Shown here: piece by piece, positions 7,316 to 14,172 of the stretch
Layout of the letters: every line of letters begins with the position of its first letter
Position numbering within the stretch: position 1 is the first letter of the stretch
From: Bacillota bacterium
GTDB lineage: Bacteria > Bacillota > Limnochordia > JAAZLZ01
Direction: 5' to 3'
Length of the DNA stretch: 27,136 nt
Assembly: GCA_012799075.1 (NCBI GenBank)
Contig: JAAZLZ010000050.1
Coordinates: 1-27,136 of the forward strand
The notes under the pieces: generated by a model
What the model was told of the DNA's origin: nothing
Database searches by the model: none
What the model saw: the letters and a program-made list of their open reading frames with translations, nothing else
Translations under genes and position numbers: made by a program

Positions 7316-8329
7316 TCATCCCTCCTCGATGACTAAGGCATGGGAAATGCAGGGTATTGATTCCCCTTGCTGGCAGGTCAAGGGGCTGAACAAAGCCCCC
7401 GTCGGAAGGATCAGGATCTTGTGATAGCGGCCCTGATGCATCTCTTTCAGTACGTGTCCCATGAGGACCGAGGCAATGCAGCCAGCGCCGCTCCCCCCAG
7501 CCCCCGCCTTTTGTTGGGGACTGAATATCAACAGCCCGGCATCTTGGTGCTTGCCCCCCAGGACGTAGCCCGCATCCTGAAGGAGTTTGTGGAACATTTT
7601 AGAACCCATCCGGGCCAGGTCTCCCGTCAAGATAAGGTCGTAATCGCCCGGGGTAGTCCCTGTGTCTTGGAAGTGGCGAACTAAGGTGTCCGCGGCGGCG
7701 GGGGCCATGGCCGATCCCAGATCGTTGGCATCCTTAAGACCATAGTCGATTACTTTGCCCCAGGTCACCCGGGTAAGCCGGGGCCCAGGGCCCACATTGG
7801 CCAAGATGGCGGCGCCGGCGCCGGTGACCGTCGTTTGATTTGTGCCCCGGTGCTGGATATTAAGTTCGACGGGATAGCGAAACTGTCGTTCCGCGGTATG
7901 ATAATGGCTGGCGGCGCCGACTAGGACCTTGTCGGCAAACCCCCCATCGATAATCATGCCCCCCAGGGCCAATCCCTGCCCAATGGTGGCACAGGCAGCG
8001 TAAAGCCCCAGATAGGGGATTTGAAGCTGCCTCGCGACGAAGCTGGAGGTTACGATCTGGTTGAGAAGATCGCCTCCCAGGTAATACTGGATGCTGTCCG
8101 CGGTGAGCTTGGCCTTGACTAAGGCCCCTTGACAAGCCTCTTCCAGAAGTCGGTATTCGGCTTTTTCCGGGGTCTTTTCGCCATACAGATCGCTTGGAAC
8201 CACGGTATCAAAAGAGGCAGCCAAAGGCCCCTCCCCTTCCCGGGGCCCGACGATGGTGGAGGCCGCGATGATGTATGGCGGAGCGCCGAATTGAATAGTC
8301 TGCAGTCCTTGTCTCTTGACGGTGATCAC
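7316..8329 (-). CDS. spoVAD: Stage V sporulation protein AD (SpoVAD)
   Basis: Protein of 337 residues with a thiolase-like fold that binds dipicolinic acid on the spore inner membrane. Seen blocks: GPREGEGPL near 30, GGDLLNQIVTSSFVARQL near 105, the AERQFRYP motif, AMAPAAADTLVRHF near 205, YDLILTGDLARMGSKM, and GGSGAGCIASVL near 280. All match the family, and the length fits. The start is a GTG at 8327-8329, 3 nt after the spoVAC stop; the overlapping GGGGGTGATC is an unusually placed ribosome binding sequence. It is the middle gene of spoVAC-spoVAD-spoVAE. Confidence 0.96.
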   Translation of the reverse strand: MITVKRQGLQTIQFGAPPYIIAASTIVGPREGEGPLAASFDTVVPSDLYGEKTPEKAEYRLLEEACQGALVKAKLTADSIQYYLGGDLLNQIVTSSFVARQLQIPYLGLYAACATIGQGLALGGMIIDGGFADKVLVGAASHYHTAERQFRYPVELNIQHRGTNQTTVTGAGAAILANVGPGPRLTRVTWGKVIDYGLKDANDLGSAMAPAAADTLVRHFQDTGTTPGDYDLILTGDLARMGSKMFHKLLQDAGYVLGGKHQDAGLLIFSPQQKAGAGGSGAGCIASVLMGHVLKEMHQGRYHKILILPTGALFSPLTCQQGESIPCISHALVIEEG

Positions 8330-8332
8330 CCC

Positions 8333-8794
8333 CTAGCGAAAGTAGCCGAGGAGGGTTCCTTTGACAAGCCCCACCAGAAAACCCGACAGGATGCCGTAGA
8401 CAAGCACCGGCCCTGCGATGATGAACATCTTGCAGCCCATGCCGAGGATTAGTCCTTCCCGTTTGAATTCCATGGCTGCAGAGACAATGCTGTTGGAAAA
8501 CCCGGTAATAGGCACGGCGGCACCGGCACCGCCCAATTCCCCCAGCTCATCGTAAACTCCAAGGCCGGTGGCCACCGCGCCAAGAAAGATCATGGCGGCC
8601 AGTGTAATGGCGCTAGCTTCCGCCTCCGTTTGTTCCACCCCTTTAAAAAAGTCAAAGACGAATTGCCCAATCAGGCAGATCGTGCCCCCAACAAGGAAGG
8701 CTAAGAGCATGTTGCGAAGGAGGGACGGTTTGGGCTCCATCGCCTTCACCAAATCCCGATATTCTTGCTGTTTGGCAGCTTCCTTCGGGTCCAC
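8333..8794 (-). CDS. spoVAC: Stage V sporulation protein AC (SpoVAC)
   Basis: Membrane protein of 153 residues, the mechanosensitive-channel-like component of the spore dipicolinate transport system. A charged N-terminus (about 25 residues, EYRDLVKAMEPKPSLLRN) precedes hydrophobic helices with the signatures FLVGGTICLIGQ and GAAVPITGFSNSIVSAAMEF. The start is GTG 8792-8794 with GGGGAGG 7 nt upstream. First gene of the operon; no spoVAA, spoVAB, spoVAEa or spoVAF lies next to it, which matches the reduced spoVACDE operon of many Clostridia. Confidence 0.95.
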   Translation of the reverse strand: MDPKEAAKQQEYRDLVKAMEPKPSLLRNMLLAFLVGGTICLIGQFVFDFFKGVEQTEAEASAITLAAMIFLGAVATGLGVYDELGELGGAGAAVPITGFSNSIVSAAMEFKREGLILGMGCKMFIIAGPVLVYGILSGFLVGLVKGTLLGYFR

Positions 8795-8812
8795 CTCTAC
8801 ACCTCCCCGGGA

Positions 8813-8839
8813 TAGTATGGCCGCTGGGCCGGTTTATTA
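8813..8839 (-). promoter_or_regulatory. Candidate SigG promoter of spoVAC
   Basis: On the minus strand CATACTA (8813-8819) matches the SigG -10 consensus CATnnTA exactly. TAATA (8835-8839) gives a partial -35 match at a 15-nt spacing, slightly short. The predicted transcription start would fall close to the ribosome binding site, leaving a very short leader. The spoVA operon is SigG-controlled in known spore formers, which supports the call. Confidence 0.4.
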
Positions 8840-8844
8840 ACCGG
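8829..8844. repeat. Inverted repeat in the spoVAC upstream region
   Basis: CCGGTT (8829-8834) and AACCGG (8839-8844) are perfect complements around a 4-nt TATT loop. The repeat covers the putative -35 of the spoVA promoter, so it could be a regulator binding site. Alternatively it is a hairpin unrelated to regulation. Confidence 0.35.
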
Positions 8845-8896
8845 AGCCATTATCTTCCTGACATAAGAAGAAGTCTCCCTGGTGATGTTAGAATCG

Positions 8897-9238
8897 GGCT
8901 CGTTATGGCCGAGCTAAGACCGGCACAGCCGGTCGAGCGACCGGTCGCCCGCAAGGGCGGCCCAAGCTAAGGCTATCCCATGGGCCCTAAGGGCTGGCAG
9001 TGGCCTAATAGGTCTCTGTTGGCTTGACAGGTCTGTGGGGCGGCCGAGCCGGGGAGTCAACGGGAGGTCCAAGGGTCCAAGGCAGCCTAGCAGGCTGTTT
9101 TGGGCTCGGCAGGCTTCCTGTTGGGTCCGGTCCCAGGGAGCCACACGTCTCGTAAGGATCTGCAGTTTCCTACCGGGGGCTGCGGGTTCTGTAGAGATGG
9201 GTGACTTCCGCCCGAGCAGGCTGTAACGAGCCTTTTTT
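8897..9238 (+). ncRNA. Candidate structured RNA or riboswitch-like leader
   Basis: No convincing protein gene lies in this stretch. GGCTCGTTA (8897-8905) is a perfect 9-bp complement of TAACGAGCC (9224-9232), which is followed at once by six T residues, so the closing helix doubles as an intrinsic terminator. Inside are GACCGGC/GCCGGTC (8918-8934), CGCCC-GCAA-GGGCG with a GNRA loop (8946-8959), a GCCGAGCC/GGCTCGGC helix (9043-9050 with 9103-9110) enclosing CAGCCT/AGGCTG (9083-9097), TGGG/CCCA (9122-9135) and TCTGCAG/CTGTAGA (9159-9195). A competing local hairpin AGGCT/AGCCT (9218-9233) would break the closing helix. I find no signature of RNase P RNA, tmRNA, SRP RNA or a T-box. The class is unknown; it may be a free RNA or the leader of the RraA-like gene. 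Confidence 0.55.
9218..9238 (+). terminator. Intrinsic terminator ending the structured RNA
   Basis: AGGCT (9218-9222) pairs with AGCCT (9229-9233) around a 6-nt loop and is followed by a T-run ending at 9238. The 3' arm can instead pair with 8897-8905. The RraA-like gene begins 66 nt downstream. Confidence 0.6.
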
Positions 9239-9253
9239 CTGCGCAGGAATCCC

Positions 9254-9283
9254 TTGCCTATCTGGGGAAATATTCCTTATAGA
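9254..9283 (+). promoter_or_regulatory. Candidate SigA promoter of the RraA-like gene
   Basis: TTGCCT (9254-9259) and TATAGA (9278-9283) are separated by 18 nt. Each matches four of six consensus bases. The predicted start of transcription near 9290 leaves a short leader with the GGGGG ribosome binding site. If real, the upstream RNA would be an independent transcript rather than a leader of this gene. Confidence 0.35.
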
Positions 9284-9304
9284 ATAGGTAAAGGGGGAAC
9301 CCAA

Positions 9305-9967
9305 ATGACACTCGCAGAACAAAAGGAAGCTTTAGATTATCTTGCTACTCTCCAAAGTGGTGTAGTCACCGATGCCTTGGTCCGCCTTGGCCTGGGCGGT
9401 TGGATGGACTACGTATTGCCCATGCAGCCCAAGGGTCGGCTGGTCGGCCGGGCCGTCACCGTCAAATATGCTCCCAAGCGGGGGACCGGCGGCTGCAAGG
9501 AAAACCTCTACTCGATTATTCGTCAATCCAAGCCCGGGGATGTGCTCGTAATTGAAGCTTTAGGAACCGATTGCTGGATCCTGGGCGAAAACGTGACCCA
9601 CACCGCCCTCTACAGCAAGCTGGCCGGCATCGTCATCGACGGCCGGGTGCGGGATGCCGCGGAAATCAGGGAAATGGCCCTGCCAGTATTCTGCCGGGGC
9701 GCCTCGGTCAGACCCCACGCTCCCTTCATGGAGCTAGTTGATTACAACGTCCCCATCCGCTGTGCCGGCGCCCAGGTGCACCCAGGGGACATCATCGTCG
9801 GCGATGCCGATGGGATTGTGGTAGCGCCCTCAGCAAAGCTTGCCGAGGTGATGGTCCAGGTGCGGGATATCGATGCCCTTGAGAAGGAACAGGAAGAAGC
9901 CATTGCCCAAGGAAAGTCCCTTGAGGTGCTTGGTGAAATCCTCCGCCGGACGAAAATCAAAGCTTAA
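9305..9967 (+). CDS. RraA / 4-hydroxy-4-methyl-2-oxoglutarate aldolase-like protein
   Basis: Protein of 220 residues of the RraA-like superfamily, which includes class II HMG/CHA aldolases with oxaloacetate decarboxylase activity and the RNase E inhibitor RraA. Seen motifs: SGVVTDALVRLG near 17, GRAVTVKY near 50, PGDVLVIEALG near 77, the IVIDGRVRDAAEI block near 115 with the conserved D-G-R, and VHPGDIIVGDADGIVVAP near 160. An RNase E role is unlikely in this lineage, so a small metal-dependent aldolase or decarboxylase is the better guess. The ATG at 9305 follows AAAGGGGGAACCCAA. It is alone on the plus strand, between the structured RNA candidate and a gene-poor region. Confidence 0.85.
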   Translation: MTLAEQKEALDYLATLQSGVVTDALVRLGLGGWMDYVLPMQPKGRLVGRAVTVKYAPKRGTGGCKENLYSIIRQSKPGDVLVIEALGTDCWILGENVTHTALYSKLAGIVIDGRVRDAAEIREMALPVFCRGASVRPHAPFMELVDYNVPIRCAGAQVHPGDIIVGDADGIVVAPSAKLAEVMVQVRDIDALEKEQEEAIAQGKSLEVLGEILRRTKIKA

Positions 9968-10440
9968 GCTAGTTGGACGGGTCTTCCCCCTCCAACCATA
10001 CCTGTTGTCGGAACTGTGACCATGTCAATGTCCTTGGGAATCCCCAGGCTTGGCGTGGTCGCATGTTTTGTACCTGCTTCACCGATGATAAGCCCAGCAA
10101 CAACTCAGGAGGGACCCTTGGCCGGAGTGTGTTTGATTAAGATCACGTGAGCCGATGTCATATTGTGTAACCAAAAAGAGGACACGAATCCAGGCGGAAT
10201 TAAGGTTTGTCGACAGAGAAGACTGCACGCCTAGCAGCGCAATTCTGGTAGATTGACGTTGTCAGTCTTCCATTCCCAGTAGGCGGCCATGTTGCGTCCC
10301 GTCGACCATGCCTCATCCTGAGACCCCGCCAATGGGCACCGTTTGGGGAAATGCCAATCACCCCGACGGATTCAAAGCGGCAAAGGTCGAACAGGCCGTT
10401 TTCCGACTGGTTAGATCCAAGATCAATATTCCACCGATTG
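9968..10440. other. Gene-poor intergenic region
   Basis: About 470 nt with no convincing coding sequence. It begins with a hairpin GTTGGA...TCCAAC (9972-9996) without a T-run, which may end the RraA-like transcript. It also holds a palindromic TGTCGACA near 10208-10215, close to a Spo0A box, and an 8-bp inverted repeat at 10218-10270. A 60-codon plus-strand frame around 10308-10490 has no family resemblance and runs into the next gene's start region. The stretch could be a decayed gene or regulatory DNA. Confidence 0.5.
10218..10270. repeat. Inverted repeat in the gene-poor region
   Basis: GAAGACTG (10218-10225) and CAGTCTTC (10263-10270) are perfect complements separated by 37 nt. Inside, ACG and CGT could extend the pairing after a mismatch. 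It lies about 220 nt before the URO-D-like gene; a leader hairpin or operator is possible. Confidence 0.35.
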
Positions 10441-10441
10441 A

Positions 10442-10450
10442 TGGTATACT
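10442..10450 (+). promoter_or_regulatory. Extended -10 promoter of the URO-D-like gene
   Basis: TGGTATACT (10442-10450) contains TATACT, five of six bases of the SigA -10, preceded by the extended TGn element. No good -35 is seen at the usual distance. The predicted start of transcription near 10457 is about 30 nt before the TTG start codon. Confidence 0.4.
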
Positions 10451-10486
10451 TAGAAGTAATCCATCTACAGAAAGGAAGTCTTGCCC

Positions 10487-11620
10487 TTGACTATCACTCC
10501 CCGCCAGCGGGTTTTGAAGGCCCTTGACCATCAAGTTGCCGACAGGGTCCCCATTGATTTTGGCTCAACGAACAACACAGGAATTACCGCTCCTGCCTAT
10601 GAGAGGCTCAAAGAGTACTTGGGAGTCAATCAGGAAACCCGCATTTATGACCGGATGCAGCAGCTGGTTTATGTTGATGAGGAGGTGCTCCAGCGATTCT
10701 CGGTGGATACCCGGGGACTTATCTTGAAAGGACCGGAGAACACCTTAGATGAAGAGCTGCCGGACAACTCCTACCGGGACGAATGGGGCATCGTCCGGCG
10801 GCAGCCCCAGGATTCCCCCTACTTCGATCTGGTCTACAGCCCCTTCGGGGAAGAGATGACCAGTCAACTATTAGATAGGCATCCTTGGCCCGATCCGAAG
10901 GATCCAGGACGATTCCGCGGACTTAAAGAAGAAGCAGCCCATTGGCGAAGCCATGGCGATTATGCGATTGTGTTGCAGCTTCGAGGGGGGTTTATCGGCC
11001 AAGCCCAGGCCTTGCGAGGTTTTGAAAACTGGTTCATGGATCTTTTGCTCCAGCCCGAGCTCCTTGGGGAGCTTTTGGATCGAACCTTGGATTTTGCCAT
11101 GAAGGTGGCAAGCCAAGCGGTGGCCCAGGTGGGAGACAACGTGGATATTCTAGGTTATGGGGATGATATCGGGATGCAGACAGGCCCCATGTTCTCCCCC
11201 GAAGTCTACCGTCAGGTGATCAAGCCCAGGCAGGCGAAATTCATCGATCATCTAAAGACGATTTCCGGCGGTAAAAAGGTCCTGTACCACTCCTGCGGCA
11301 GCATCTTCGACTTGATGGACGATCTGATCGAAATCGGCGTCGATGCTTATAATCCCGTCCAAACGACGGCCCATAAGATGGATTTGGTGGAGCTAAAGAA
11401 GCGTTTTGGCGACCGGATTACCTTCTGGGGCGGAGTTGACACCCACCGGATCCTAAACAAAGGATCAGTGGATGAGGTGCGCCGGGAAACTCGCCGGGTC
11501 ATGGATATCCTCTCCCCCGGGGGCGGATTCGTCCTGAACTCCGTCCACAATATTCAACCGGATGTGCCCCCGGAGAATATCTGCGCCATGTTCGATGAGG
11601 CGGTATCATTTCAGAAGTAG
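10487..11620 (+). CDS. Uroporphyrinogen decarboxylase / corrinoid methyltransferase family protein
   Basis: Protein of 377 residues with the URO-D TIM-barrel pattern: TPRQRVLKALDHQVADRVPIDFG at the N-terminus, DILGYGDDIGMQ near 222, FSPEVYRQVIKPR near 236, VLYHSCGSI near 265 and GGVDTHRIL near 320. The HSCG motif (H268, C270) is the zinc-binding signature of MtaA/MtbA/CmuA-type methyltransferases rather than of true heme-pathway HemE. It is therefore more likely to act in demethylation or methyl transfer with a corrinoid protein, though no such protein or activase is encoded nearby. The TTG at 10487 is preferred because AAGGAA lies 9 nt upstream; a second TTG at 10481 is too close. The 3' end overlaps the convergent DMT gene by 15 nt. 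Confidence 0.85.
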   Translation: MTITPRQRVLKALDHQVADRVPIDFGSTNNTGITAPAYERLKEYLGVNQETRIYDRMQQLVYVDEEVLQRFSVDTRGLILKGPENTLDEELPDNSYRDEWGIVRRQPQDSPYFDLVYSPFGEEMTSQLLDRHPWPDPKDPGRFRGLKEEAAHWRSHGDYAIVLQLRGGFIGQAQALRGFENWFMDLLLQPELLGELLDRTLDFAMKVASQAVAQVGDNVDILGYGDDIGMQTGPMFSPEVYRQVIKPRQAKFIDHLKTISGGKKVLYHSCGSIFDLMDDLIEIGVDAYNPVQTTAHKMDLVELKKRFGDRITFWGGVDTHRILNKGSVDEVRRETRRVMDILSPGGGFVLNSVHNIQPDVPPENICAMFDEAVSFQK

Positions 11621-12034
11621 CCAGCCCCCGGCAACCAATAGGACGAATCCCAAGGCTTTCAGCCAAGTAAAGGGGACCTGCTGGAGGGCAAACAGACCGA
11701 AATGATCCACCAGGGCCGCGGTAGTCACCTGGCCCACGATAATCGCGGTGGTGGCGGAGACAACCCCAAGACGGGGGATGCTCACCGCCACCCCGTAGAT
11801 AATGAGGACGCCTAAGGCTCCCCCCAGCAAAGTATACCAAGGGGCTTCCTTAAGGGGGATAGGCCCGGGTCGGGCCAGAAACAGGGCCAGGGCCGCAATT
11901 AGGCCAACGACGTGCACAACCAAGGTGGCTTCCACTAGGCCGACGACTTTTCCCAGGACGGAATTAAGAGAACCCTGGATGGCCATGGTCGCCCCGGCCA
12001 ATAGGGCTATGAGCAATGCTGTTATTTCCCCCAC
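11606..12034 (-). CDS. DMT-superfamily membrane protein (DUF606/YdcZ-like)
   Basis: Membrane protein of 142 residues with about five hydrophobic helices. The start GEITALLIALLAGATMAIQG and the pairs SLNSVLGKV, PWYTLLGGALGVLIIYG and GVVSATTAIIVGQ are typical of the DUF606/YdcZ group of the drug/metabolite transporter superfamily. Members are short and often work as pairs or dimers; the substrate is unknown. The start is GTG 12032-12034 with GGGGAG about 8 nt upstream. The gene lies 53 nt downstream of the aldo/keto reductase gene on the same strand, with a TATAAT between them, and overlaps the convergent URO-D-like gene by 15 nt. Confidence 0.85.
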   Translation of the reverse strand: MGEITALLIALLAGATMAIQGSLNSVLGKVVGLVEATLVVHVVGLIAALALFLARPGPIPLKEAPWYTLLGGALGVLIIYGVAVSIPRLGVVSATTAIIVGQVTTAALVDHFGLFALQQVPFTWLKALGFVLLVAGGWLLLK

Positions 12035-12066
12035 TAGCTTCTCTCCCCACGAAAAACTCAGATCAT

Positions 12067-12072
12067 ATTATA
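12067..12072 (-). promoter_or_regulatory. Possible -10 element of the DMT-type gene
   Basis: A perfect TATAAT on the minus strand lies about 33 nt before the GTG start. No acceptable -35 hexamer occurs at 16-18 nt upstream; TTGAAT is only 13 nt away. A promoter here would allow expression separate from the upstream operon. Confidence 0.3.
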
Positions 12073-12087
12073 CCCCGCCGCAAGTAT

Positions 12088-13038
12088 TCAAACCATGCGG
12101 ATGGCAAACTCCGGGCAAACGGGATTGCAGTAGCCGCATAAGATGCACAGCTCCTCATCTACCCGTGCCTTGCCATTGCTTAGGGCCAGGGCCTGGTTGG
12201 GACAAGCTTCGACACAACTGCCGCAGCCCTTGCAAAAACGGCTGACGATGAGCTTTTTGCTGGTTATGGGCACGTAATGGGGAGATTTAGCATCAACGTT
12301 CTCTCCCTTGAGGAGATGGAGATTCATGTCTACTTCCTTCTCATCCACCATGCCGATGGCAACCACATTCATCCCCGGAAGGCCCAGTACATAATCAAGG
12401 GCTCCCCGGCGGTCCTGGAGGAGATTGCCGCCGGCATAGACTTTCATCGCGTAGAGTCCTTTCCCTTGGTTGTGGGCCTCAAAGATGGCCTCGGCCATCT
12501 CCTCCCGGCTCCCGCCCCGAATGCCCTGCCCCCGGACGTTGATCAAGGGAAAGATGACATCGATGTCATCCCGGCGGGCCGCAGCCCTAACCGCGGCGAC
12601 GGTATGGGTGGAAATCCCGACGGCCTGGATGATGCCTCGTTTCTTGCAATCCACCAGGCACCGGAGGGCTCCCGAACGCTTTTCGAAAAGCTCCGGGCCC
12701 ATCCGTGCGGCATGGAGGTGTACGATCCCGAGGGTGTCCACATCCAGTTCGGTTAACGCTTCCTCAACAGCTGCTTGCATTTCATTGTAAGTTTCCGCAT
12801 AGGACTTGGTCGCGATGATGATTTCCTGTGGGCAGCCTTCCTTGGCCAATCGGATATGCTCATAAGTCCTATAGACCTGAGCCGTATCGATGAAGTTCAC
12901 GCCCCGATCCAAGGCATGCCTGATGACCTGGGCGCCTTGTTTGGGGGGCATGTCCCGCTGGAGGGGTCCCATGGGCAAAGCACCGAAGCAAAGCTGACTG
13001 ACCAGCAACGAAGTATTTCCTAAGGTCACCTTCTGCAT
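12088..13038 (-). CDS. Aldo/keto reductase with C-terminal 2x[4Fe-4S] ferredoxin domain
   Basis: Protein of 316 residues. Residues 1-250 form an aldo/keto reductase barrel with catalytic D51, Y56 and K78 (IDTAQVY, ATKSY) and a histidine in HLHA near 107-109. Residues 262-316 hold two 4Fe-4S motifs: C269, C272, C275, C279 (CKGCGSCVEACP) and C298, C301, C304, C308 (CILCGYCNPVCP). This fusion is common in anaerobic Clostridia and archaea; substrates are mostly unknown. It probably couples ferredoxin-type electron transfer with carbonyl reduction or the reverse. GGAGG 6 nt upstream of ATG 13036-13038 supports the start and overlaps the end of birA, so it is the last gene of that operon. Confidence 0.92.
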   Translation of the reverse strand: MQKVTLGNTSLLVSQLCFGALPMGPLQRDMPPKQGAQVIRHALDRGVNFIDTAQVYRTYEHIRLAKEGCPQEIIIATKSYAETYNEMQAAVEEALTELDVDTLGIVHLHAARMGPELFEKRSGALRCLVDCKKRGIIQAVGISTHTVAAVRAAARRDDIDVIFPLINVRGQGIRGGSREEMAEAIFEAHNQGKGLYAMKVYAGGNLLQDRRGALDYVLGLPGMNVVAIGMVDEKEVDMNLHLLKGENVDAKSPHYVPITSKKLIVSRFCKGCGSCVEACPNQALALSNGKARVDEELCILCGYCNPVCPEFAIRMV

Positions 13039-13050
13039 ACAATACCTCCT

Positions 13051-13779
13051 TTATCGGATGCGCAGGCTCACCTCATCGGCATGAACCCACCCGCGGCATC
13101 CATCAGGGTACTCAACTAGCAACTCGCCTGATTTGCCTACATCGATTGCTTTAGCTTTGGCCTTCCCGTGGGAGCCAAAAATGACTACTTCCCGGCCCAA
13201 AGTAGTGCACCCTTGCCGATAGTCCGCCAGGATGGGCTCGATCCCCTCCTTGAGGTAGGCAAGATACCCTGCCTTGATTTCTCCGAGGATGTCCTGCAGG
13301 ATTTGGTCTTTTCGTTGGGGAGATGCCGTGATCGTCTCAATGGATGTTGCCCCCTCAAGGGGGGGCGGGCCATTGACATTCACTCCAACTCCCACCACGG
13401 CAAAGCTAAGGCCCCGGGATGCCGATCCGGCTTCCACCAGGATCCCCGCGAGCTTATCCCCTCGAGCCACCACATCGTTCGGCCACTTCAGGGATACAGG
13501 CAGATGTCGGCGGCGAAGGACCCGATGGAGGCATGTTGCCGTGAGCAAAACCAGTTGGGGAGCAAGCTCAGGGGGGATTGACGGCCTTAAGATCAAAGAG
13601 AAATACAACCCGCCCCGGGGGGATGACCAGGTTCGGCCCCGTCGACCCCGACCGGCCCTTTGGGTGTCGGCAACGACTAAGGTGCCTTCGGGGGCTCCTG
13701 ACCGGGCCAGCTCCTTGGCCCATTCGTTTGTTGAATCTACCTCCGGCCGGTAATAAAGGTTAAAAAAGGAATCATCCAT
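13051..13779 (-). CDS. birA: Biotin-[acetyl-CoA-carboxylase] ligase (BirA), catalytic form
   Basis: Enzyme of 242 residues that makes biotinyl-AMP and biotinylates carrier proteins such as AccB. The motif QRAGRGRRGRTWSSPRGGLYFS near 42-63 is the ATP/biotin-binding loop; LKWPNDV near 98 and KLAGILVE near 108 are also conserved. A small C-terminal SH3-like domain follows (about 195-242). The N-terminal DNA-binding helix-turn-helix of bifunctional BirA is absent, so this protein cannot act as the biotin repressor. The ATG at 13777-13779 starts 6 nt after the folB stop with only a weak ribosome binding site, consistent with translational coupling. Confidence 0.94.
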   Translation of the reverse strand: MDDSFFNLYYRPEVDSTNEWAKELARSGAPEGTLVVADTQRAGRGRRGRTWSSPRGGLYFSLILRPSIPPELAPQLVLLTATCLHRVLRRRHLPVSLKWPNDVVARGDKLAGILVEAGSASRGLSFAVVGVGVNVNGPPPLEGATSIETITASPQRKDQILQDILGEIKAGYLAYLKEGIEPILADYRQGCTTLGREVVIFGSHGKAKAKAIDVGKSGELLVEYPDGCRGWVHADEVSLRIR

Positions 13780-13785
13780 GATGCT

Positions 13786-14145
13786 TTAGACCCGGCGGGT
13801 CACCTCCGCCTCCACGTAGTCTAAGATCCCTCCCAAAGGTGCATTGACCTTCCGCACCCGGACGGTCACCCCATCAACATCGCAGGCAGAGAGGATCCCC
13901 AAGGCAGCGGCTTCGGCGATGCTTTCCAGGAGGTTGAACCCACCCTCTTCCACCACATCTTTGACCAGGGTGTAGACATCAACATGGTTGATGGCCACCT
14001 CCAAGTCGTCATTCTGGGATATGCCCGTCAGATCCAGATGGATTTCCACATCCACCTCAAACTTCTGGCCCAGTTCCCGCTCCGCGGCGAAGGCGCCATG
14101 GTAACCGTAGAAAACCATGTTCCGCAGCACGATCTTGTCCGCCAC
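13786..14145 (-). CDS. folB: Dihydroneopterin aldolase (FolB)
   Basis: Enzyme of 119 residues that splits 7,8-dihydroneopterin to 6-hydroxymethyl-dihydropterin and glycolaldehyde in folate synthesis. Seen motifs: MVFYGYHGAFAAERELGQKF (residues 10-29), VDVEIHLDL, LLESIAEAAA near 73 and VRVRKVNAPLGG near 95. The length is typical. The start is GTG 14143-14145 with AGGAGGAG upstream. No folP or folK is adjacent; the gene sits between a nicotinamidase-like gene and birA in a mixed cofactor operon. Confidence 0.94.
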   Translation of the reverse strand: MADKIVLRNMVFYGYHGAFAAERELGQKFEVDVEIHLDLTGISQNDDLEVAINHVDVYTLVKDVVEEGGFNLLESIAEAAALGILSACDVDGVTVRVRKVNAPLGGILDYVEAEVTRRV

Positions 14146-14172
14146 CGCCTCTCCTCCTTTGCTGGGGTTATT

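Noticed and set aside
8998..9004. GCCACTG on the minus strand, a motif of cobalamin riboswitches
   Set aside because: The other conserved cobalamin riboswitch blocks are missing in the right order, and the T-run terminator is on the opposite strand.
9195..9238. Possible T-box antiterminator (GATGGGTGACTTCCGCCC before a terminator)
   Set aside because: The core TGGNACCGCG is not present, there is no specifier loop pattern, and the downstream gene is not an amino-acid gene.
9964..10107. Minus-strand open frame of about 46 codons with a GLIIGEAG...GIPKDIDMV pattern in the gene-poor region
   Set aside because: It resembles a coding remnant at first sight (PFK-like GIPKxID), but it has no start near its beginning, a stop directly before it, and no firm family match; such lengths occur by chance in GC-rich DNA.
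10308..10490. 60-codon plus-strand frame before the URO-D-like gene
   Set aside because: No ribosome binding site, no recognisable domain, and it runs through the promoter and start of the next gene.
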